Shown here: positions 6,291 through 11,852 of the stretch, piece by piece | Position numbering within the stretch: position 1 is the stretch's first letter | Layout: every line of letters begins with the position of its first letter | Assembly: GCA_026417845.1 (NCBI GenBank) | Contig: JAOACM010000085.1 | Location: forward strand, 1-11,852 | Origin: Planctomycetota bacterium | Lineage (GTDB): Bacteria > Planctomycetota > SZUA-567 > H5-PLA8 > CALKMO01 | Direction: 5' to 3' | DNA: 11,852 bases | Made by a program: the position numbers and the translations under genes | Notes under the pieces: generated by a model | The model's input: the letters and a program-made list of their open reading frames with translations, nothing else | Told to the model about the DNA's origin: nothing | Database searches by the model: none

Positions 6291-6377
6291 CGCCGATAAG
6301 TTCACCCGCCACCAGCAGCCTGCCGGGTTGCCCGCTTTCGCCATTGGCGCGCATCAGCAGGATGCGCTAACATTGCT

Positions 6378-6501
6378 GGCGGCTGAGCCGCCGGGCTCGC
6401 CGCCAGGCGGGGAGCCGCGGAACCGCGGGCGGCGGGCGGCAGGCGGCAGGCGGAGCGGCGGGATCGAAGGCGAAGGTCGCGCGAGCGCACATTGCGTGCG
6501 C
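6378..6501. repeat. Palindrome-dense REP-like cluster upstream of thuA-like gene
   Basis: The 336-base gap 6256-6591 has no convincing gene but carries several adjoining palindromes: GGCGGCTGAGCCGCC (6378-6392, perfect around a central G), a GGCTC-CCGCC/GGCGG-GAGCC hairpin (6394-6416), CCGCGGAACCGCGG (6415-6428), and GCGCAC/GTGCGC (6485-6501). Between them, 6428-6466 is a run of GGCGGC/GGCGGG heptamer-like units. The cluster could be a REP/MITE-type element or a structured 5' leader. Only one copy is in the window, so it is not proven repetitive. Confidence 0.45.
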
Positions 6502-6591
6502 GCGATGTGAGTGGGGGTGCTCCAGGGCGCTGCGAGGCGCCTGCGCAAGCGGGGCGACATTGCAGGAGCGCGATGGAAGGGAGGAGAGACG

Positions 6592-7335
6592 ATGGCCGGC
6601 AGGATAAGAGTGACTGTGTGGAACGAGTTCAGACACGAGAAGAAGAACGAGAAGATCGCGAAGATATACCCCGAGGGGATGCACGGGGCGATCGCCAGGT
6701 ACCTTCGCGAGACCGGCGACTTCGAGGTCCGGACGGCCACGCTGGACGAGCCCGAGCACGGGCTGACCGACGATGTCCTCAACAGTACGGATGTGCTGAC
6801 ATGGTGGGGACATGTGGCCCACAAGGAGGTGAAGGACGAGATCGTGGAGAAAGTCAAGCGGCGGGTCTGGGACGGCATGGGTCTGATCGTCCTGCATTCG
6901 GGCCACTATTCGAAGATATTCAAGGCGCTGATGGGTACCGAGTGCGGCCTGAGGTGGCGGGAGATAGGGGAGAAGGAACGCATATTCGTCGTCGAGCCGG
7001 GACATCCGATAGCCGAGGGGCTCGGCGATTATTTCGAACTTGAGCACACAGAGATGTACGGCGAAAGGTTCGAGATACCGGCGCCGGACGAGCTGGTGTT
7101 TATAAGCTGGTTTGCGGGTGGCGACGTATTCCGGAGCGGGTGCTGCTGGTACCGCGGGCGCGGGAGGGTTTTCTACTTCCGGCCGGGACACGAGACGTAC
7201 CCGATATACCATGACCGGAACGTGTTGCGCGCCATAGCTAATGGCTGCCGGTGGGCGGCCCTCCCACGCGGCGCCAGACCCGCGACCGGGCACGTCCCGA
7301 AGCCGTTTGAGAATATAACCCCATATAAGGGATGA
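6592..7335 (+). CDS. ThuA-like domain protein (trehalose-utilisation family)
   Basis: A 247-residue cytoplasmic protein matching the ThuA/trehalose-utilisation family, which has a glutamine-amidotransferase-like fold. Recognisable features are [25 protein letters not shown] (7-31), [14 protein letters not shown] (67-80), [19 protein letters not shown] (97-115), [10 protein letters not shown] (135-144), [10 protein letters not shown] (151-160) and [19 protein letters not shown] (190-208). The conserved His and Glu residues are typical of the family's active-site or metal region. ThuA in Sinorhizobium acts in disaccharide (trehalose/maltitol) catabolism; related proteins are abundant in planctomycete-like genomes and their substrates are mostly unknown. 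The frame runs back to a GTG at 6511, but ATG at 6592 is preferred because GAGGAG ends five bases upstream and family homology starts there. No signal peptide. It sits between two paralogous secreted proteins, suggesting involvement with material bound or released outside (inference). Confidence 0.9.
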   Translation: MAGRIRVTVWNEFRHEKKNEKIAKIYPEGMHGAIARYLRETGDFEVRTATLDEPEHGLTDDVLNSTDVLTWWGHVAHKEVKDEIVEKVKRRVWDGMGLIVLHSGHYSKIFKALMGTECGLRWREIGEKERIFVVEPGHPIAEGLGDYFELEHTEMYGERFEIPAPDELVFISWFAGGDVFRSGCCWYRGRGRVFYFRPGHETYPIYHDRNVLRAIANGCRWAALPRGARPATGHVPKPFENITPYKG

Positions 7336-7437
7336 CACGATTGCCGCGCCTTGGCGAACGGGAAACAGGCGCGGGCGATCATAGCCGCCAAAAGAATCCG
7401 GCGCACCGGCCGGGCATGTTGCGGCCCATGTCGCGAA

Positions 7438-7495
7438 CGCAACGGGACGTCTGGAGCATCATCCGCGGCAGGAGCGGACGCGCGGTCCCGTTGCG
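7438..7495 (+). promoter_or_regulatory. Long two-tier hairpin in leader of second VVW-repeat gene
   Basis: CGCAACGGGAC (7438-7448) and GTCCCGTTGCG (7485-7495) are perfect 11-base complements. Between them lies an inner perfect stem TCCGC/GCGGA (about 7462-7478). It is followed by CCTTTG, not a long T-run. It sits in the 264-base gap 7336-7599, about 105 bases before the start at 7600, so it is either a terminator-like element after the thuA-like gene or a leader structure. Nothing else in the gap is recognisable. Confidence 0.5.
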
Positions 7496-7599
7496 CCTTT
7501 GATGCGGCCGGGGACAGGGAATTCTCCCTTCCCCACGGACGGCGGATGTCGCGGCGCGCGCGAATCGCCGGCGGTTGCCGGAAGTCGGAGGGATGCCGC

Positions 7600-9057
7600 A
7601 TGTCTTCGAAAACGCGCGGAATCGCCGTCCTCGCGTTGTACTTCGCCGCGTACTGGCATGCATCCGTGCTGGAGAAGGGGCCGGGGCGCGCCGTCGCGGA
7701 GGGGGGCGAGGCGGCGGGCGGGATGCCGATAGCGGCGGGAGATGAATTCGCGCCGGCGGCTTCGAAGGAGAACCAGCGCTTCCCGGCAGTGGCCTGCGGC
7801 GGCGGCGTTTTCCTTGTCGCGTGGCAGGACGGATGGAATGGCGTAGGCGGCGATTCGAACATCCTGGCGGTTCGGATAAAGGCACCGCCGGGGAATGGTG
7901 GGGGAACGGCAGTCGGGAACGTCCTCGACGCCGGGCCGATCCGCGTATGCGCATCGTCCGGCGTCCAGGAGGCGCCCAGGATCGCCTTCAGCGGCGGGGT
8001 TTTCCTGGTCGTCTGGCACGACTTCCGCAACGGGCGCGACGCGGACGTCTATGGCGCCCGCCTGACTCCGGACGGCAAGCTCCTCGACCCCGATGGCATA
8101 CCGATAGCGGTCAGACCGCACAACCAGAACTTTCCGCTTGTCTGCGGCGACGGGAAGGATTTCTTGGTCGTATGGCGGGAAGTCCGCTCCGGCCGGACGT
8201 ATGACCTTGTGGCCGCGCGCGTGGCGGCCGATTCGGGCAAGGCCCTTGACCCCGATGGAATCCCGCTCGCCAGAGACGCTGCCGCCCCTGCGCTCGCGTT
8301 TTCCGGCAGACACTATTTCGTCGCGTGGATGAATGCAGATATCAGACGGAAGATCGGCTTCTGCCGCTACGAACCGAAGGATCTGTCGCGCGTGGAGAAC
8401 GAACCGGTCGCGGTGGGCCACCCTGATGCGTTCGGCCATATCGGGCAGACTGCGATGGCTTCAGGAGATGGGGAGGTCGCGCTGCTGTGGGCGCGCGGCA
8501 TAGCGCCCGACCCGTGGGGCTGGGGAGGTCCCGGCGCGATAATCGGCGTCCGGATAAGCGGCGACGGCCAGGTCCCGGAGAATAAGGCCTTCAATAAGAT
8601 ACGCTGGTCGCCCGAGGGACGGGAACAGTACGTCAAACGGCTCCTGCCGGGCGTACTGGACACGGCGCGATGGAAGGGATTCGATGGCTGGCCGCAGGGC
8701 AGACCGGGAGGATTCAAAGAAGCTGAAGGCGGACTCTGGCCGCACGCCTACCTGGCCGCGACTCCGCTGGCCGGCGCGAAAGGGCGCTATTTTGCCGTCT
8801 GGGTTCGCGCCCACATGCAGGGGCTCGGCCAGACCGGCCGCTTCGACATAGTGGGCGGGAGGCTGAAAAGCGGAGAAACATGGGAGGCGCCGGACTGGCC
8901 GCCGGCGGAAATAGTTGCTGACGGCGGCGCGGCCACGCTCCCCGCCGTGGCGTCGGGCGCTCCGGACGGGCCGGTACTCGTAGTATTTGAGCGCCACCTT
9001 CCCGATGGGAGCGCGGCCGTGAAGGCGAAATTTGTCCGCGTGCGACCGGACCCGTGA
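7600..9057 (+). CDS. Secreted VVW-repeat beta-propeller-like protein (paralogue 2)
   Basis: A 485-residue protein related to the product of 5005-6255. It begins with MSSKTRGIAVLALYFAAYW, a basic then hydrophobic segment fitting a signal peptide or N-terminal anchor. Repeat units are clear at 61-115 (FPAVACGGGVFLVAWQDG), 126-170 (FLVVWHDFRNGRDADVYGARLTPDGKLLDPDGI) and 178-225 (FLVVWREVRSGRTYDLVAARV, KALDPDGI), then divergent units to 464 (PAVASGAPDGPVLVVFERH). The C-terminal unit matches the corresponding end of the paralogue (PAVAGDGKGNALIVYERH). An insertion at about 325-390 (KRLLPGVLDTARWKGFDGW) has no counterpart in the shorter paralogue. The frame is open from 7351, but ATG at 7600 is chosen because GGAGGG lies seven bases upstream and a signal-like segment follows; the upstream translation is Arg-rich and unlikely. 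Function unknown; a carbohydrate- or surface-binding propeller is inference. Confidence 0.83.
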   Translation: MSSKTRGIAVLALYFAAYWHASVLEKGPGRAVAEGGEAAGGMPIAAGDEFAPAASKENQRFPAVACGGGVFLVAWQDGWNGVGGDSNILAVRIKAPPGNGGGTAVGNVLDAGPIRVCASSGVQEAPRIAFSGGVFLVVWHDFRNGRDADVYGARLTPDGKLLDPDGIPIAVRPHNQNFPLVCGDGKDFLVVWREVRSGRTYDLVAARVAADSGKALDPDGIPLARDAAAPALAFSGRHYFVAWMNADIRRKIGFCRYEPKDLSRVENEPVAVGHPDAFGHIGQTAMASGDGEVALLWARGIAPDPWGWGGPGAIIGVRISGDGQVPENKAFNKIRWSPEGREQYVKRLLPGVLDTARWKGFDGWPQGRPGGFKEAEGGLWPHAYLAATPLAGAKGRYFAVWVRAHMQGLGQTGRFDIVGGRLKSGETWEAPDWPPAEIVADGGAATLPAVASGAPDGPVLVVFERHLPDGSAAVKAKFVRVRPDP

Positions 9058-9090
9058 GACGCCGGCAGCAGGGGACCGCGAAGCGCGGAC

Positions 9091-9173
9091 CGTAACGTGC
9101 CGGATCATCCCGTCCCTCCGGACATTAAACAGGGCCGCGGACCGGAGGGCGAGACTAGAGAGGAGCGTAACGT
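9091..9173 (+). promoter_or_regulatory. Leader hairpin and CGTAACGT direct repeats before NHL-CBM9 gene
   Basis: CCCTCCGG (9114-9121) and CCGGAGGG (9142-9149) are perfect complements with a 20-base loop, ending nine bases before the AGAGGAG ribosome-binding site (9159-9165). The octamer CGTAACGT occurs at 9091-9098 and again at 9166-9173, the second copy directly abutting the ATG. The arrangement could influence translation initiation; no promoter was recognised in this 116-base gap. Confidence 0.4.
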
Positions 9174-11051
9174 ATGATCCCGAACGCGACAGACGCATCC
9201 CTGCCCGCCGCGCGCCGCTTCGGAGCGATCTTGCCCGTCGCCATTATTGCTATCACAGCAGCGTTCCCGGCCGCGGGCGAGGATCGGCCTTCGAGGATAT
9301 GGTCCACGGAATTCGACGATTGGGTCATCGAGCCGTTCTGCGGAACGCCATCTTCGCCCCTGCCACCGGCGTTCTTCCAGCAAGGCCCGGCATCGGAATC
9401 CGGCGGCGGGGGGACTCTCGCCGTCGCGCCGGACGGCGCCGTCTTCGTTGGCAGCGGCACCTTTATTTTCCGCGTCTCGACTGCCGGCCGCGTGGAACTT
9501 ATCGCCGGCAAACCCGGCGTATCCGGGATCATTGACGGTCCTGCCGACAGGGCGCTGTTCCGCGGCATAAGCCTGATAGCCTTCGGACCGAAGGGCGAGC
9601 TTTACGTCCTGGATCAGGGCGCGGCAAGGCTGAGGCAGCTCCTCCCGCGCGAGGGCGGACCGTGGGAAGTCAAAACGATCGTCGGCGCCGCCGGAAGAGG
9701 CCAGCGCCGCGACGGTCCGGCCGAAACCGCCACGTTCATCAACCCGTGCGGCATGACCATATTCGACGACGGACGCATATTCTTTATGGATAACGACTGG
9801 CTGAGAGTGCTGGAAAACGGCGTGCTGACCACGTTGAACCCGAAGGGCGGACACGGCCAGGACGATCCTCCGTGGGAGGATCCGAAGCCCCTGGAATCGG
9901 CCAGGTTCCGGATACTTTTCACGAACAACTGCATCACATCCGACGGGAAGAACCTCCTGTACGTCGCCGACATGTGGAATAACGTACTGCGGGAGATCAA
10001 TCTGGAAAAGAAGGAGATACGGATTGTCAACGGTGGGCCGATGCGCGGCAAACCGGGATCCGGTACACCGAAAGGCACCGACCCGTTCCGCGACGGTCCG
10101 GGCATGGAGATGCGGTTCCACCCGGGCGGAGGCGTGACGACCGCCTGGATGGACAGGGTCACCGGCAACATTTATCTGGGCGTCGCTGACGACAGGCCAC
10201 ATATCCGGACCCCGGACGGGTGGGTCAGGACGCTCAAGGACGAGATCGGCCTTCCAGTGGCCCGCGATGGGGAGGGAAGGATATATTCTTCGATCAGAGG
10301 CGGGTTCGTGAGGCTCCGGAAGTTGAAGCCCGGGGAAAAGCCTCCAGAACCGGAACGGGCGGAAGCCAGGGAGGAACCGCTCTTCCGGCGCGCGCCATTC
10401 GATCCGAAAACAATCCCGGCTGACGTCGGTCGCTTCGTCATTGGCAAGCCGAACCGTCCGCCGACGATAGACGGCAGGGACGATGATGAATGCTGGAAGT
10501 CCGCTCCGTCGTTTCAGCTGCGCCGCCCCGACGGTTCACCCGCACGGGAGGCGACGCGGACCGAGGCGCGGATGCTGGCCGACGAGCGGAATTTCTACCT
10601 GTTCGCGCGGTGTCGCGAACCGCTGCCGGCCGAACTTAAGGCGCCCGCCCGCAACCGCGACGACGACGGCTTCTGGAACGACGACTACCTGGAAGTCTTC
10701 CTGCTGCCGGGGCTGGATCCGAGGGAACCGGCCTGCCAGATAATGGTCAACCCGAGAGGACAGACCTGGGATGGCAGGGGCAGGAACGCCAAGGCATGGA
10801 ATCCGAAGCTCGACATCAAGACCGCCTCGGAGGAAACCGCGTGGACCGTGGAAATCGCCGTACCGCTGGCTGAGGTGCCCGGCGGAGCCGGCCAGGGGCT
10901 GTGGCGCGTCAATGTCGGGCGCTCGCGCCCCAGGCGCGGATCCGACGCGGCCCAGGAGACCACATGGTCCGTCCTGTACTCGACCAACAGCCACCTGTAC
11001 GAACGCTTCAACGTCGTGGCGATCGAGGCCCTGGGCGGGAAGCTGCCCTGA
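9174..11051 (+). CDS. Secreted NHL-propeller protein with C-terminal CBM9-like domain
   Basis: A 625-residue exported protein. Residues 1-34 are a signal peptide (FGAILPVAIIAITAAFPAAG). Residues 75-385 form an NHL-type propeller with repeated DGPA..A.F and G.LYV.D motifs: DGPADRALFRG (121-131) with GELYVLDQ, DGPAETATFINPCGM (180-194) with GRIFFMDND, NLLYVADMWNNVLREI (260-275), and DGPGMEMRFHPGGG (307-320) with GNIYLGV. A Pro/Glu-rich linker (385-415) leads to a carbohydrate-binding family 9-like domain at 420-620: PPTIDGRDDDECW (429-441), FYLFARCREP, DDDGFWNDDYLEVFLLPG (496-513) and TAWTVEIAVPLAEV (555-568). CBM9-like domains bind sugars or, in other settings, redox cofactors; the ligand here is not predictable. 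ATG at 9174 has AGAGGAG eight bases upstream. The NHL motifs also occur in the sigma factor's outer domain, which ties the two ends of the cluster together. Confidence 0.88.
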   Translation: MIPNATDASLPAARRFGAILPVAIIAITAAFPAAGEDRPSRIWSTEFDDWVIEPFCGTPSSPLPPAFFQQGPASESGGGGTLAVAPDGAVFVGSGTFIFRVSTAGRVELIAGKPGVSGIIDGPADRALFRGISLIAFGPKGELYVLDQGAARLRQLLPREGGPWEVKTIVGAAGRGQRRDGPAETATFINPCGMTIFDDGRIFFMDNDWLRVLENGVLTTLNPKGGHGQDDPPWEDPKPLESARFRILFTNNCITSDGKNLLYVADMWNNVLREINLEKKEIRIVNGGPMRGKPGSGTPKGTDPFRDGPGMEMRFHPGGGVTTAWMDRVTGNIYLGVADDRPHIRTPDGWVRTLKDEIGLPVARDGEGRIYSSIRGGFVRLRKLKPGEKPPEPERAEAREEPLFRRAPFDPKTIPADVGRFVIGKPNRPPTIDGRDDDECWKSAPSFQLRRPDGSPAREATRTEARMLADERNFYLFARCREPLPAELKAPARNRDDDGFWNDDYLEVFLLPGLDPREPACQIMVNPRGQTWDGRGRNAKAWNPKLDIKTASEETAWTVEIAVPLAEVPGGAGQGLWRVNVGRSRPRRGSDAAQETTWSVLYSTNSHLYERFNVVAIEALGGKLP

Positions 11052-11139
11052 TTCCGCCGCCTCTGCGCCTGCATCCCCGCACGGAACGGGATGCTGACCT
11101 CCGCGGCGGATCCGCTCTCCTTCGCGGGAACTCATCCGG

Positions 11140-11213
11140 AAAACTCCGGCCGGGTCCGACGCTTCAGCCGCGGAAGCGCCCCGACCGCCGCAGGAGTTTT
11201 TTGACGGGCTCTT
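11140..11213 (+). terminator. Dispersed hairpin repeat, copy 2; likely bidirectional terminator
   Basis: AAAACTCC (11140-11147) and GGAGTTTT (11193-11200) pair perfectly, with nested stems GGTC (11153-11156)/GACC (11183-11186) and CGCTTC (11160-11165)/GAAGCG (11173-11178). On the plus strand the stem ends in a run of six T. The element lies about 90 bases past the stop of the NHL-CBM9 gene and about 110 bases past the stop of the convergent PDZ gene, as expected for a shared terminator. It aligns with 1134-1204. The rest of the 11052-11321 gap shows no gene. Confidence 0.65.
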
Positions 11214-11321
11214 ATTGAGGTCTTCGCGTGAATTCCCCGGGACTCCGCGGCAAGGCTCCCTTCGATGCTGAAGGCCGCTTTCTCTGCTTCGCATTCTTGC
11301 GGCGGGGCAGTACCCGGAGCG

Positions 11322-11849
11322 TCAGGGCTGCCGTTCCCACAGGCGATAGCGGCCGAGGATGGCTCTGCCGGTTCTGATCAGGCCGGCCCTCTCGTAGGTT
11401 ATCTCGATCGGCGCCCCAGGTCCCAGGCTCTTTATGAGCGATACGAACCGGCCGGTCTGTTCCAGGGAAGTTTCGGTGAACGTCCTGCCGTTGGTTTCCA
11501 GGATGAGGTCGCCAACTTTCAGCCCGATCTGGTCGGCCGGGCTTCCCGACTCGATGGCCAGCACAAGCAGTCCCTCCGCGGCCACCGGCCGGCCTTCGGC
11601 ATCCACGAGGCGGCCGCCGATGATGACGCCGAGCAGAGGCCTGCCCGATACTCTGCCGTCCGGAGAGCCGATTTCTTCGCCCCACTGGGCCGTCCCGTCC
11701 ATGACGAGGGACACGTCCCTCGCGCGAACCGGCAACCGTCCGGTCTCCTCCCGCGCCGCAGGGATCTCCGCGCGCCCTCCGCCGCCGGACGTCTCCCGGG
11801 CTGATCCCGCGGAGGAGTCAGGCGTCGCGGCGGCGTTCGGATTCGCCAT
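11322..11849 (-). CDS. PDZ-domain protein, probably 5'-incomplete
   Basis: The visible 175 residues carry one PDZ domain at about 70-165. The ligand-loop region is PLLGVIIGG (71-79); the classic core is LLVLAIESGSPADQIGLKVGDLILETNGRTF (94-124), followed by the closing strands IEITYERAG (148-156). Before it is a low-complexity Ala/Gly/Ser/Glu-rich stretch (1-40) typical of an interdomain linker. The ATG at 11849 has only three bases before the window edge, the frame stays open, and no ribosome-binding site can be seen, so this is likely the C-terminal part of a larger protein. Candidates are an HtrA/Deg-type protease or another envelope PDZ protein; no protease catalytic motif is in view. It is convergent with the NHL-CBM9 gene. 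Confidence 0.8.
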   Translation of the reverse strand: MANPNAAATPDSSAGSARETSGGGGRAEIPAAREETGRLPVRARDVSLVMDGTAQWGEEIGSPDGRVSGRPLLGVIIGGRLVDAEGRPVAAEGLLVLAIESGSPADQIGLKVGDLILETNGRTFTETSLEQTGRFVSLIKSLGPGAPIEITYERAGLIRTGRAILGRYRLWERQP

Positions 11850-11852
11850 GGC

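Noticed and set aside
6428..6466. CRISPR-like array from the GGCGGC-type units
   Set aside because: The units are about seven bases without spacers; this is a short GC-rich tandem run, not a CRISPR array.
9105..10202. 365-residue minus-strand open frame antisense to the NHL-CBM9 gene
   Set aside because: No recognisable family, low-quality composition, and it overlaps a convincing NHL coding region.
10536..11294. 252-residue minus-strand frame overlapping the CBM9-like region and repeat copy 2
   Set aside because: Part is antisense to a solid domain and part is the dispersed repeat; the similarity to the frame at 1070-1291 comes from the DNA repeat, not from a shared protein.

Overview
The window is GC-rich bacterial DNA, probably a metagenome-assembled contig. 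Bases 1-15 match the end of the Nextera/Tn5 transposon mosaic-end adapter, so the left edge is a library artefact and the first gene is truncated. The gene content suggests the PVC/planctomycete-like sphere (Planctomycetota, Lentisphaerota, Kiritimatiellota or neighbours): an ECF sigma factor with a membrane-tethered propeller, a ThuA-domain protein, secreted beta-propeller proteins and a CBM9-like domain. That placement is inference; no rRNA or other phylogenetic marker is present.

Layout. (1) 1-822 (+): 3' part of a PhoH2-type PIN/PhoH ATPase gene. (2) 823-1473: non-coding convergent intergenic region with one copy of a dispersed, hairpin-forming repeat (1134-1204) and a second inverted repeat (1353-1430). 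(3) 2394-1474 (-): a two-gene unit of a MraZ/AbrB-like regulator and a small unknown protein, read from an AT-rich promoter with a palindrome just downstream of its -10. (4) 2395-2890: divergent regulatory region with a long structured leader before the sigma gene. (5) 2891-11051 (+): five co-directional genes. These are an ECF sigma factor fused through one membrane segment to an NHL-like propeller; a secreted VVW-repeat protein overlapping it by ATGA; a ThuA-like protein; a second secreted VVW-repeat protein; and a secreted NHL-propeller/CBM9-like protein. (6) 11052-11321: convergent intergenic region with the second copy of the dispersed repeat, here shaped like a bidirectional terminator. 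(7) 11849-11322 (-): C-terminal part of a PDZ-domain protein whose start probably lies beyond the window.

The main point of interest is the five-gene cluster. Its sigma factor should hold regions 2 and 4 in the cytoplasm and an NHL-like propeller outside, joined by one membrane helix, with no separate anti-sigma gene beside it. The same NHL motifs recur in the secreted NHL-CBM9 protein six kilobases downstream. A working hypothesis is a one-protein surface-signalling system that senses a carbohydrate or surface ligand and controls a set of secreted propellers and a ThuA-type sugar enzyme. The architecture is read directly from the sequence; the function is inference.
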